From JACVRW01 sp963835705 (GTDB taxonomy: Bacteria > Actinomycetota > Thermoleophilia > Solirubrobacterales > Thermoleophilaceae), in NCBI GenBank assembly GCA_963835705.1, contig CAWIGR010000020.1:124001-188000 (forward strand): a stretch of 64,000 nt of DNA. The letters are read 5' to 3'. Below are positions 36,263 to 46,200 of this stretch, one piece after another. The notes under the pieces are model-generated. The model was given only the letters and a program-made list of their open reading frames with translations. It did no database searches and had not been told where the DNA came from. A program made the translations under genes and the position numbers. Numbering within the stretch: position 1 is the first letter of the stretch; the number at the start of each line of letters is the position of its first letter.

Positions 36263-36278
36263 AACGAACTAGTTCGTT
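36263..36278. promoter_or_regulatory. 16-bp perfect palindrome between qsuD and the TetR gene
   Basis: AACGAACTAGTTCGTT (36263-36278) is exactly self-complementary, AT-rich, and lies 52 bp before the qsuD start and 68 bp before the TetR start. This is the usual size and position for a TetR-family operator controlling both divergent units. Binding by the TetR protein and induction by a quinate-pathway intermediate are inference. Confidence 0.7.
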
Positions 36279-36345
36279 ATACCGAAGCTCGGCACGGCAT
36301 AAACGCCGCAGAGCCCGGCCTCAGGCGAAGACCTACGATGGTCAG

Positions 36346-37002
36346 GTGGTCGACAGCACGGCGCCAGAACGCCAGCGCGACGCCGAGCGCACCAGGCGCG
36401 AGATCCTCGACGTCGCGACGCGGGAGTTCGCGGACCGCGGCTTCGCCGGCGCGCGGGTGGACGAGATCGCCGCCCAGACGCGCACGACCAAGCGGATGAT
36501 CTACTACTACTTCGAGAGCAAGGAGCAGCTCTTCGTGGCGGTGCTCGAGCGCGCCTACGCCGCCATCCGCGAGGCCGAGCAGAGCATCGCGGTCGACCAC
36601 CTCGATCCGGTCGCCGCCATCCGCCGGCTGGCCGAGCTCACCTTCGACCACCACGAGTCACACCCCGAGTTCATCCGACTCGTGAGCATCGAGAACATCC
36701 ACCGCGCCGCGCACATCTCGGGGCGCGACGACTTCGCAGGCCAGAACAGCCCCGCGATCGAGCTGATCGATCAGATCCTGGCGCGCGGCCGCAGCGCCGG
36801 CTGCTTCACCCGCGACATCGACGCCGTCGACCTCCACATGATGATCAGCGCCTTCTGCGTGTTCAGGCTGGCCAACCGCCACACCTTCGCGGCGATCTTC
36901 GACCGCGACCTGGTCGACCCCGCCCTCCGGGACCGCTACCGCCAGATGCTCGGCGACATGATCGTGCGATACCTGGGGGACGGCTCGCGGACGCCCGGCT
37001 AG
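36346..37002 (+). CDS. TetR-family regulator, probable regulator of the quinate operon
   Basis: A 218-aa TetR protein: N-terminal HTH (RREILDVATREFADRGFAGA, DEIAAQTRTTKRMIYYYFES, KEQLFVAVLERAY) and an all-helical ligand domain with a TetR_C_33-like block (HPEFIRLVSIENIHRAAHI). GTG at 36346 is the only plausible start near the HTH; the frame is open far upstream but overlaps qsuD antisense. Divergent from qsuD with a palindromic site between, so it most likely represses qsuD-qsuB and itself. Confidence 0.88.
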   Translation: MVDSTAPERQRDAERTRREILDVATREFADRGFAGARVDEIAAQTRTTKRMIYYYFESKEQLFVAVLERAYAAIREAEQSIAVDHLDPVAAIRRLAELTFDHHESHPEFIRLVSIENIHRAAHISGRDDFAGQNSPAIELIDQILARGRSAGCFTRDIDAVDLHMMISAFCVFRLANRHTFAAIFDRDLVDPALRDRYRQMLGDMIVRYLGDGSRTPG

Positions 37003-37136
37003 TAGGGGCTGCGGGCAGGCGCACTTCTCGGAAGTTCCGCCCGTCGCCTTGTGCAGCGGGCGAATATCGGCCACCGACCGGCACGGATCGGAGAGGATAG
37101 GTTCGTGTCCGGACCCCGCCCCCGAGGGTCGCGCCC

Positions 37137-39869
37137 GTGACCCTGCCGCTCGTCCTCGTGGGGCCGATCGTCCGCCGTGTGGACAGCCGGGTGGCGTCGG
37201 TCTTCATCGCGCTCCGCGAGCCGGCCTCAGTCGAGCTTCGCATCTGGGAGGGCGTCCAGGTAGCGCGGGCGGGACAGCCGGGCGTCGTGCGCAGCGGCGC
37301 GTCGCCGGTGGCCGCCGGCACGGCGCGGGCGCGGCGCCTGGGCGAGCGCCTGCACGTCACTGTCGCGGTCGCCGAGCTCGTCTCGCCGCTGCTGCCGGGC
37401 CGCTGGCACAGCTACGACCTCCTGATGACGACCGACGGCGGCGAGTCGACCGACCTGCGCTTGAACGGCCTGCTCGCCGAGGGCCGCATCGTCGGCTCCG
37501 ATCCCGAGGCGCCCGCGAGCCTGCCGCTCGGCTACGGCGAGAACACGCTTCCCGGGTTCATGACCTGCCCGGCCCGGATCGAGGACCTGCGCGTCGTGCA
37601 GGCCAGCTGTCGCTGCACCGACGCGGGTGCGGCGGGTGACGACGCGATGGCGCACATCGACGACCTGATCGGATCGCGGATCGAGGGCTCGACCCCTCCG
37701 CCCCATCAGCTCGTCCTGACCGGGGACCAGATCTACGCGGACAGGGTGGCGGCGCCGCTGCTGCCGATGGTCAACGCGATCGGCCGGGAGATGCTCGGCG
37801 GCCCGACCGAGGAGCTCCCGCTGAACGACACCGAGTCGCTGATCGTCGACACCGAGCTGCTTCCGCCGCTCCACCGCAGGCGGATCTGCACGCTCGACGC
37901 GAGGCTCAGCTGCAACTCGGGCCACAGCCATGCCCTCTCGCTGGCCGAGTACTGCGGCTACTACGCGCTGTGCTGGAGCACCTCGGTGTGGCGAGCGATC
38001 CCGGGGCTCGACGCCTTTCCCGACCTGAGCGGGATCGGTCCCCAGCACCGCGGCCACCTGACCGACTACGAGACGCGGCTCGCCGACCGGCCGAAGGAGG
38101 CCGAGGCGAAGATGCGCGAGCTGCGCACACGCTGGGCCGACGACACGCAGTCGGCCCGCGTCTTCCGTGCGGCGCTCGCGAAGGTGGCCCGTGTGCTGGC
38201 CAACGTGCCGACCTACATGCTCTTCGACGACCACGATGTCACGGACGACTGGAACCTCACCGCCCGCACGCGCCGCCGCACCCTCGAGTCGCCGCTCGGC
38301 GGGCGGCTGATCCTGAATGCCATGGCGGCCGGGACCGTCTTCCAGGCCTGGGGCAACGATCCGCGCTCGTTCGAGCCGCCGCCCGGCGCCGAGCAGACGG
38401 TCAACGCGCGGCTGCTGACCGCCGTGCTCGACGGCGACCGCGAGACGGCCCGCGCGCTGCTCGGCCTGCTCCCCGAGCTGCCCGACGTGCCGGCGCGATT
38501 CGGCTTCAGCGTCGACGGTCCCTCGCACAGGCTGATCGGGATCGACACCCGAAACCACCGCGACTTCCCCAGCGAGGTCGGGCCGCCGGCGCTCGCGCGC
38601 CCCGAGCAGATCGACGACCAGATCCCGGAGGGCCCGCTGCCCGCGGGGCTCGAGGCGCTGCTGCTGCTGTCGCCCGCCCCGGTCGTGCACCCGCCGCTCG
38701 TCGACAGCATCGGCCAGCCGCTCGCCGCCGCCATCATCGACCTCGTCGGCGTAGCGAAGCGGAAGGGCGAGGACCCCAATCACCCCGAGGGCCTCCATCC
38801 CGACCACCCGCTGGTCGGCTCGGCGAAGACGGAGGTCGAGCTCTGGTACGGGGACCGCCAGGCCTATGACGGGCTGCTCGAACGCCTGTCGACCTACCCG
38901 CGCGTCGTGATCCTCTCCGGCGACGTCCACTTCTCGGTCAGCCTCGCCATCGACACCTGGCTCCTGAAGAACCTGCCCGGGGCCTCCTCCCGGATCCTGC
39001 AGCTGACGGGCAGCGCCGCGCGCAACCACTGGGAGGAGATCGTGGAGCTGGTGCTGCGCGCATTTCGGCCGTTCCAGGACCTGCTGCACCTGGACGCGGC
39101 GACCGAGTTCGGCACCACGCTCACGGAGGCGATCGACGCGACCACCACGTCGATCGCCGTCGCGATGCCGGCGCCGGCCCGGCTTCAGGGCGAGCCCTTC
39201 CTGATCAGAGTGGACGACGAGACGATGCTCGCCACGGCCGGGCCTGGCGGCGCCTCGCCCTGGCAGGTCGAGCGCCGCCTGGCGGGCTCCTCCGCCGCCC
39301 CTCACGCGAAGGACGCGAAGGTGAGGCACGTGTCGACGGAGGCCACGGTGCTGAAGTGGGAGCGCGGTGACGTGAAGCCGATCGAGGGGGTCCACGGGCA
39401 CCGCCATCTCGAGCTGAAGCTCGACGAGGTGCCCGTGCGCGTACCGGCCACGGGCTGGCCGCGCGGCTCGGTGCAGCGGCGGGTGGCGGACTTCGCCTAC
39501 CGGCTCGCACTGCTGTCCGACCAGCGTCCCGACGCCGAGCGCTCGTCACAGCTGGGGTCGCTCCTGCCGCCGTTCCCCGAGATCGACCCCGCCGACCCGT
39601 TCGCCGGCTACGCCCAGACGCTCCAGCGCCACCAGGCCGCGATGCGCACGTCGGCCCAGGTGCGCACGCTCGTGTACCCGCACAACATCAGCGAGGTCTA
39701 CTTCGCCACCGAGCCCGGGACCGGCGCGCTGCGGGTCATACACGACCTGTACGGCCGCCTCCACCACGCCGGCGCCGGCGTCCGCGGCGAGGTGCTCACG
39801 CGCCACGAGTCGAGCCTCGAGCCGGTCGACGACCCGCGGCCCACGATCCAGGTCGAGGCCGAAGGCTGA
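37137..39869 (+). CDS. PhoD-like metallophosphatase (910 aa), first gene of the DUF6603/TIR operon
   Basis: A PhoD-type calcineurin-like phosphoesterase without signal peptide. Metal and catalytic motifs: TGDQIYADR (about residue 195), FDDHDVTDDWN (about 362) and LSGDVHFS (about 593), the same spacing order as alkaline phosphatase D. It is much longer than usual: an inserted segment at about 658-735 (TTTSIAVAMPAPARL, FLIRVDDETMLAT, WQVERRLAGSSAAPHAKDA) resembles the short beta units seen in phage tail and baseplate proteins, where a surface coordinate, a bound value and an alternating strand pattern recur. A helical end follows. GTG at 37137 has GAGGG nine bases before. Its TGA and the next ATG share one base (TGATG). 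Substrate unknown; intracellular phosphoester or nucleotide is likely. Confidence 0.82.
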   Translation: MTLPLVLVGPIVRRVDSRVASVFIALREPASVELRIWEGVQVARAGQPGVVRSGASPVAAGTARARRLGERLHVTVAVAELVSPLLPGRWHSYDLLMTTDGGESTDLRLNGLLAEGRIVGSDPEAPASLPLGYGENTLPGFMTCPARIEDLRVVQASCRCTDAGAAGDDAMAHIDDLIGSRIEGSTPPPHQLVLTGDQIYADRVAAPLLPMVNAIGREMLGGPTEELPLNDTESLIVDTELLPPLHRRRICTLDARLSCNSGHSHALSLAEYCGYYALCWSTSVWRAIPGLDAFPDLSGIGPQHRGHLTDYETRLADRPKEAEAKMRELRTRWADDTQSARVFRAALAKVARVLANVPTYMLFDDHDVTDDWNLTARTRRRTLESPLGGRLILNAMAAGTVFQAWGNDPRSFEPPPGAEQTVNARLLTAVLDGDRETARALLGLLPELPDVPARFGFSVDGPSHRLIGIDTRNHRDFPSEVGPPALARPEQIDDQIPEGPLPAGLEALLLLSPAPVVHPPLVDSIGQPLAAAIIDLVGVAKRKGEDPNHPEGLHPDHPLVGSAKTEVELWYGDRQAYDGLLERLSTYPRVVILSGDVHFSVSLAIDTWLLKNLPGASSRILQLTGSAARNHWEEIVELVLRAFRPFQDLLHLDAATEFGTTLTEAIDATTTSIAVAMPAPARLQGEPFLIRVDDETMLATAGPGGASPWQVERRLAGSSAAPHAKDAKVRHVSTEATVLKWERGDVKPIEGVHGHRHLELKLDEVPVRVPATGWPRGSVQRRVADFAYRLALLSDQRPDAERSSQLGSLLPPFPEIDPADPFAGYAQTLQRHQAAMRTSAQVRTLVYPHNISEVYFATEPGTGALRVIHDLYGRLHHAGAGVRGEVLTRHESSLEPVDDPRPTIQVEAEG

Positions 39870-42800
39870 TGGGCACCTTCGGCGTGCTGCGCTCGATCGG
39901 GAAGGGCATCGCGGCCGCCGTGGAGCCGCTGATCGACACGTTCTCGTACGGGCCCGCCCGGCGCGAGCTGGTGATCGCGGTGGAGCTCGAGCCCCGCGAC
40001 GACGTCGGGCCCGTGCCGGCGGCGGAGCTCGAGGCGGCCTCGGCGAAGCTGGCCGAGTTCGAGGACGCGGCCGAGACGATCGAGGGGATCACGGCCGTGA
40101 TCACGCTGGTCGAGCAGGCCGTCCGGGCGGTCGCGTTCGTCGACGACGAGGACGACCTGCTGGAGATCGCGCTGCGCGTGCTCGAGATCGCAGGCGCATC
40201 GCGCGTGCGCCAGCGCTACCCGTTCACGTTCGCGCTGGCGCGGCTGCTGGGCGTCCTGACCGACGACCTGCTGCGGATCGACTGGGACCGCGCCGGCGAC
40301 GTGTTCACCCGCCTGCTCGTGCCCCGGCCGCCCGACGACGGCAGCGGCGAGGACGCCGCGGGCGTGCCGATCGACGCGGTCTGGGTGCAGGCCTGGATCG
40401 CGTTCATGTCGATCCTGGTCGGCAAGAGCTTCGGCGTCGATCAGGTCGAGTGGCTCTACGGCTGGGACCCGGACCCGAACATCCTCGACGACCCGGCCCA
40501 GCAGATCAGCGAGCGCTCGCTCACGATCGCGTTTCGCGAGACGCTGATCGACGAGGCGGGAAGCTCCGACGAGCTCGCGGCCGAGGCGCTGATCAGCTCG
40601 GCGTTCGTGCCGCCGGAGCACCGCGGGCCGGCCGTGGTGCTCGGCCTGGGCGGCGCGCTCGAGATCGAGGCCGGCGGCGAGGAGGTGGACCCCGTCACGT
40701 CGCAGCCGGCCCGTCCTCCCGGCACGCGCTTCCGGCTCGCCGCGCCGTCGGCGGCCACGATGCTCGTACCGCTGCCCGGCTCGCCGGAGGCGTTCCGGCT
40801 CGAGGCCGGAGCGGAGGGGCCGGCCTCGGTGCTGTTCGAGCTGCGTCGCCCGCCGAGCGACACGAAGCTCGTCTTCCCCGACGACACCCGCCGGCGCTGG
40901 GAGATCGGGGGGATCGCCTTTGCGGGCGGGCTCGTGGCCAACGACCTGTCGTTCGAGCTGACCGTCAGCGACGCGGGAATCGTCATCGACCCCAAGCCGG
41001 ATCCCAAGAAGCCCGCCGAGCCGGGCTCGGAGCTGCTCGACGGCCCGACCCGGCTCCCGTTCGCCTTCTCGGTCGGCTTTACGGCCAGCCGCGGCCTCTA
41101 CGTCAGCGGCGGCACCGCGCTCGGGTTCACGGTCCCGACGCCGTGGCTCAAGCTGAAGGGGCTGCGCTTCCAGCACGTACGGGCCGAGCTCATCCTGCCC
41201 GGCGGCGACGCCGGGCGCTCCCTCGGCGTGGCCCTGACGACCAGCGCGTCGCTCGACTTCAAGAGCTGCTTCCACATGACGGTCGACCGGCTCGGGATCC
41301 GGCTGGCGGTCAACCTCGGCGACGGCGACGATCTCGACAGGTTCATCGCCCCCAACGGGATCGGGCTACGGGTCGACACGAAGGCCGTCAAGGGCGGCGG
41401 TGCGCTCCTGCTCGACCGCGACCGCGGCGAGTACGCCGGCGCGTTCGAGGTGGCGCTCGACCTGCGCGGCGTCGACCTCACCTTGCAGGCTGTGGTGCTC
41501 TACACGACGCATATCCAGGGCACCGACGACAGCGCCCTGCTGGTGTCGCTGTCGGTGACGGACTTCCGATGGGAGCTCGGCTGGGGCTTCTCACTGACCG
41601 GCATCGGCGGCATGATCGCCGCCAACCACGGCTACGACCTCCCGGCGCTGCGCGACGGCCTGCGCACCGGCGCGCTCGAGCACGTGATGTTCCCCGACGA
41701 CCCGGTCCGCAACGCGGCGCGGATCTTCCAGACGCTGCGCACCGTGTTCCCCATCGAGCGCGACGCCACGACCCTGGCGCTGTTCTTCGAGCTGAGCTGG
41801 GGGCTCGGCGACGTCGCGAAGATCCGCGTCGGCGTGCTCGGCCGCTTGCGGCCAGGGGCAGACGACAGCGAGCTCGTGATCCTCGGCAGCCTCGACATCG
41901 CGCTGCCCACGCGCCCCCACGACGTGCTGCGCATCCACGCCGACATGCTCGGCGTGGTGAACTGGACCGACGGCTGCTCGATCTCGGTCGACGCCCAGCT
42001 GCGCGACTCGCACCTGATCGGCATCGCGCTCACCGGCTCGCTCGCGCTGCGAATCAGGCGCGGCGGCGCCGACCCCATGTTCCTGCTCAGCATCGGCGGC
42101 TTCCACCCGCAGTTCCCGCTGCCGCCGGCCGACGTCGTGCCGCGTCTCGACCGGGTCGGGTTCCGGATCGAGAAGAGCAACCTGCGGCTGTCGGCCGAGA
42201 TCTACTTCGCGATCGCCGCGGCTACGACGCAGTTCGGCCTCCGCGCGGACCTCGTGGCGCGCGGGCTCGGCCTGCGGTTCGAGGCCACGATCGCCCTCGA
42301 CGTGATCGTCGAGACGGACACGTGCCGCTATGTGGCCGAGCTCCAGGCGCGCGCGGCGCTCAAGCGCGGCAGCACCACGCTGATGGGAGTCGACTTCTAC
42401 GGCCGGTTCGAAGGCACGACGCCGTGTCGGTTCTCCGGCAAGGTGACTTTCAAGCTCTGGTTCATCAAGAAGAGCATCCCGTTCAACGAGCCGCTCGCCG
42501 AGGGCGAGGTGCAGCAGGCGCTCGTGGACGCCCGGGCGGTGCTGGTCGCGGAGTTGGCAAGCCCGCGCAACTGGAGCGGCGCGATGCCGGGGGAGGGCCG
42601 GCGCCTCGTGTCGATCGACCCGGTGGCGGGCGCGGAGGGCGTCGTGGTCGTCCACCCGCTCGGCGAGCTCGGCGTGCGCCAGGGGCTGCTGCCGCTGGGC
42701 CTCGAGCTCGACAGGGTGGGGGCGGCGCGCCCCTCGGGCGAGCGGCGCTTCGTCATCTCGCGCGTGAGCGGGATCGGGGACGACGTCGAGCTCGACGATG

Positions 42801-43261
42801 TGACCGACCACTTCGCCGCTGCCCAGTTCCTCGACCTGGACGAAGCGGCGGCGCTGTCGCAGCCGGGCTTCGAGCGCATGCCGGCCGGCGTGCGGGCGCG
42901 ATCCGACGTCGTATCCGCCGGCAGCGGCCGCAGGCGCCCGCTCGTGTACGAGACGATCGTCATCCCGGAGGACCACCGGCCGGCGCCGGAGCCTCCGCGC
43001 CCCCCGCGGGGTCCCTTCGTGGTGCTCGAGCAGTTCTGGGCAGCTGCCGCGACTGGGCGCACCGTCCGCAGTGCCGCCTCGAGCTTCGCCGCGGCCCCCG
43101 AGCGCCGGGTGGACATGCGCCCGGAGGGCTACGTGGTCGTCGGCGACGACCTGACGGCTATGGACGGCGGGGCACACCGCTCGTTCCACATCGCCCGCCA
43201 GGAGCTGGCCCGCGACGGCGCCGCCGCGGTGGTGGTCGAGGCGCACGAGGTGCGGCAGTGA
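39869..43261 (+). CDS. DUF6603-domain protein (1130 aa)
   Basis: Very long protein with no signal peptide or membrane helix. An alpha-helical start (residues 1-200) is followed by a long beta-rich part; residues about 400-880 match the DUF6603 family in style and order: GWGFSLTGIGGMIAANHGYD, LRTGALEHVMFPDDPVRNA, LRIHADMLGVVNWTDG, SIGGFHPQFPLPPADV, FGLRADLVARGLGLRFEATI and VTFKLWFIKKSIPF. The last 250 residues form a separate tail (VVHPLGELGVRQGLLPLGLE, DHFAAAQFLDLDEAAALSQP). DUF6603 has no known function. The repeating amphipathic beta pattern suggests a large barrel or shell-like solenoid. Start overlaps the PhoD stop; stop overlaps the next GTG (GTGA). Confidence 0.78.
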   Translation: MGTFGVLRSIGKGIAAAVEPLIDTFSYGPARRELVIAVELEPRDDVGPVPAAELEAASAKLAEFEDAAETIEGITAVITLVEQAVRAVAFVDDEDDLLEIALRVLEIAGASRVRQRYPFTFALARLLGVLTDDLLRIDWDRAGDVFTRLLVPRPPDDGSGEDAAGVPIDAVWVQAWIAFMSILVGKSFGVDQVEWLYGWDPDPNILDDPAQQISERSLTIAFRETLIDEAGSSDELAAEALISSAFVPPEHRGPAVVLGLGGALEIEAGGEEVDPVTSQPARPPGTRFRLAAPSAATMLVPLPGSPEAFRLEAGAEGPASVLFELRRPPSDTKLVFPDDTRRRWEIGGIAFAGGLVANDLSFELTVSDAGIVIDPKPDPKKPAEPGSELLDGPTRLPFAFSVGFTASRGLYVSGGTALGFTVPTPWLKLKGLRFQHVRAELILPGGDAGRSLGVALTTSASLDFKSCFHMTVDRLGIRLAVNLGDGDDLDRFIAPNGIGLRVDTKAVKGGGALLLDRDRGEYAGAFEVALDLRGVDLTLQAVVLYTTHIQGTDDSALLVSLSVTDFRWELGWGFSLTGIGGMIAANHGYDLPALRDGLRTGALEHVMFPDDPVRNAARIFQTLRTVFPIERDATTLALFFELSWGLGDVAKIRVGVLGRLRPGADDSELVILGSLDIALPTRPHDVLRIHADMLGVVNWTDGCSISVDAQLRDSHLIGIALTGSLALRIRRGGADPMFLLSIGGFHPQFPLPPADVVPRLDRVGFRIEKSNLRLSAEIYFAIAAATTQFGLRADLVARGLGLRFEATIALDVIVETDTCRYVAELQARAALKRGSTTLMGVDFYGRFEGTTPCRFSGKVTFKLWFIKKSIPFNEPLAEGEVQQALVDARAVLVAELASPRNWSGAMPGEGRRLVSIDPVAGAEGVVVVHPLGELGVRQGLLPLGLELDRVGAARPSGERRFVISRVSGIGDDVELDDVTDHFAAAQFLDLDEAAALSQPGFERMPAGVRARSDVVSAGSGRRRPLVYETIVIPEDHRPAPEPPRPPRGPFVVLEQFWAAAATGRTVRSAASSFAAAPERRVDMRPEGYVVVGDDLTAMDGGAHRSFHIARQELARDGAAAVVVEAHEVRQ

Positions 43262-46200
43262 GCAAGCCCGTCTACGAGTTCCTTCCCTGGCTCCGCAGCA
43301 GCGCCGGCAGCGCCGTGCGCGCCCCCGACGGCGAGGGCGACCTCCCGGCCCGCGCCGGGTTCGAGGTCGGCGTGCACCTGAACGAGGGGGCGGTGGCCGC
43401 CACGACCACCCGGCTCGAGGTCGCGGGCCCGGGTGACGTCGTGGGCATCGATCCGCGCCACGTCGTACGGCGGGTGCCGAGCCCGGGCACGTCGGACTTC
43501 GAGCCGAACCTCTTCTGCACGATCGAGTTCGACCGGCCCGAGCTGCCCTGGCTGGCCACGCCCGCGGGGCCCAACACCGGGACCCAGCGGCTGAGGCCCT
43601 GGGCGGTGCTCGTCGTGGTCGACGAGACCCCGGGTGTCAGCCTCGAGCCGCGTCAGCCGCTCCCCGTGCTTCGGATCACCGCGCCCGCCTCCCCCGACGA
43701 GCAACTCCCGGACCTGGCCGAGTCGTGGGCGTGGGCGCACGCCCAGGTGCTGGTCGAGGACGGCGACACCGCGACGGCCGCCGGGATCGCGCGCACGAAC
43801 CCGGCGCTCGCGCTGTCGCGGCTGATCTGCCCGCGGCGGCTGGTGCCGGCCCGCCCCTACATCGCCTGCGTTGTGCCGGCGTTCGATCTCGGGGCTCGCC
43901 GCGGCCTGGGGAACGTCGCGCCTGGCACTACGGCGGGGCCGGCCTGGCGGCGCGGCTCCGGCACCGACCCGCTCGAGCTGCCGGTGTACCTGCACTGGCG
44001 CTTCGCGACAGGCGAGGCCGGCGATTTCGAGACGCTCGCGAGGCGGCTCGCGGCGCGGGAACTGCCCGACGAGCTTGGCCGGCGGGCCCTCTTCGTAGGC
44101 GCGGGCGGGCCGGGACTGCCGGAGATCGCCGCCGGCGGCGGGGCGATCGCCGACCTCGGTGGCGCGCTCGTGCCCGCCGGCCGCACGCTCGTCGAGCTGG
44201 ACGCCGCGGTGGCCGGCCGGCTTGCGACCGCGCTCGAGGCCGCGACAGCGGCAGACGGCGGCGCGTCGGGCGACGAGGTGCGCGCGCCACGCTATGGCGC
44301 CGCCGCGATCGGCGGCGCTCCCCCACCGTGGTTCGAGCAGCTGAACCTCGAGCCGACGAGTCGCGCCGCGGCCGGCCTGGGCAGCCGCGCCGTGCGCGAG
44401 CACCAGGAGGAGCTCGTCTTCGGCGCGTGGTCGCAGGCGGGCCAGCTCGGCGAGGCCAACGACAAGCTGCGCGGCCTCGACTTCGCCGCGGCGGTCGGCG
44501 GCTCGCTTCGGCGCCGCCACCTCACGCCGCTGACGGTCGGCCAGGCAATGCAGGCCACCGGCCCGTCCCTGCACAGGATCGCGCACGCAGCCGCGAGCGC
44601 CGCTCGCGCTCTGCACGACAGCCCTGTCCCGGACGAGTTCGTCGACCCTCGGTACCGCAAGGCGGTGAGCATGGCGGCGCGGCGAGGCGCGGCGCTGGAC
44701 CGGGCCGCACCGGTGGCGGAGGCCCTGAACACGGGCGCAGTTCGGCCCGAGCCGCCCCCGGTGCCGCCCGATGGCGCGGTCGCGACGGTGATCCGCGCGC
44801 AGCTCACTGCGGGCGCGTCCGCGCCGGCGGAGATTCCCGGCACGGGCATCTCGCTCGACGCCGCGATCGCCGCCGGCCTGGCGGGCACGACGGCGGGCGG
44901 CGAGGACGTCGCGGTCGACGTCGGGCACGTCCGCGCGCAGCCGCTTCCGGCCGCCTTCGAGCCCGTCCGCGAGCTCACGGTGCTCGGCGCCGTGGCCGCC
45001 GGCGTGGCGAGCGCGACCGGCATCGTCGCCGAGCACGAGGGCAACCGCGTAATCGTCGACGGCGGCACCCGGATCTCGAGCGCACCGGGGCCGCGGGTGG
45101 TGATGGGCGAGAGCTTCACGGTGCCCGGCACGGTCTTCGTGCGGGAGATCATCACGAGACCGACGCGACGGGACCGGCCGCCGGTCGGCCCCGTCGGGCC
45201 GATCGGGCCAGTCGGTCCCGTCGGGCCGGTTGGACCACGGCCACCGGTCAGGGTCCAGCACGTCACCGAGATCGATCGCGGCACGCTCGGCCAGCTGCTC
45301 GAGGCCGAGAGCACGCAACTCGTGTTCGGCACGGCGGCGCGGCGCCCGGCGCTGCATCTGCGCACGCCGGCCTTCCTCGAGCAGTTCGTGATCCCGAACG
45401 TCCTGGTCGAACTGCCCGGGGGCCGGCCAACGACGACAGCGCCACTCGATCCCGGTTCCCCCGCCCGCCTGCAGGGCGCACTCGTCGCGCACCTCGAGGC
45501 CACCGTCGACACCCCGGTCGGTGAGACCGTTCGCGAGCCCGCTGACCTGGGCGCGCTCGGGCGTGCTCTCGGCGCCGCCACCGACCCCGCGGCTTGGTCG
45601 GTGGCCCGGGCCCGCGCGGCCGTCGCGACAGGGCCGGCGATCGGGGACGATCCGCTCACGCTCGGGCGAGTGCGCGGCGCGCCGCAGCTCACCCGGCCGC
45701 TCGCAGAGTTGCTCGCGGCCATCGATCCGGATCTGCTCGTGCCCGGCATCGCCGCGCTGCCGGCCGACTCGGTCTCGCTGTTCCAGACCGACACGCGCTT
45801 CGCGCAGGCGGCTCTCGCCGGCGCGAACCACGAGCTCGGCCGCGAGCTCCTGTGGCGCGGCTTCCCGCTGGACCCGGCGGCGACGCCGCTCGACCGCTTT
45901 TGGCGGCGCAGCCGCCCGCTGCCGGACGTGAGCCCGATGCTCGACTGGGCAGGCGGGCTCGGGGATGCGTTCGATCTCGCCGGCGACGACCAGCAGATCG
46001 TGTTGCTCCTGCGCAGCGGGCTCGTCCTGCGCTACCCGGGCACCATCCTGCAGCTGATCGATGCGAGCTGGACTCCGGAAGGCAAGCGGATCCCCAAGGA
46101 GCAGTCGAATCCGGAGCCTCCCATCTTCGCCGGCCGCCTGGACCCAGATGTCCTCTACGCCGGCTTCGACCGTTCGCTCGCGGACGTTCTCGGCGCCGAC

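Noticed and set aside
37227..39407. 726-codon minus-strand frame
   Set aside because: Shadow of the PhoD gene.
40450..43257. Long upstream extension of the 1086-aa frame (2022 codons in all)
   Set aside because: It runs through the DUF6603 gene in another frame; the GTGA overlap at 43258 gives a better start.
45180..45240. Short regular repeat that could suggest a CRISPR-like array
   Set aside because: It is coding Gly-Pro-Val triplets within an open frame; there are no spacers and no cas genes in the window.
43129..45831. 900-codon minus-strand frame
   Set aside because: Shadow of the 1086-aa gene; no family likeness and no ribosome site.
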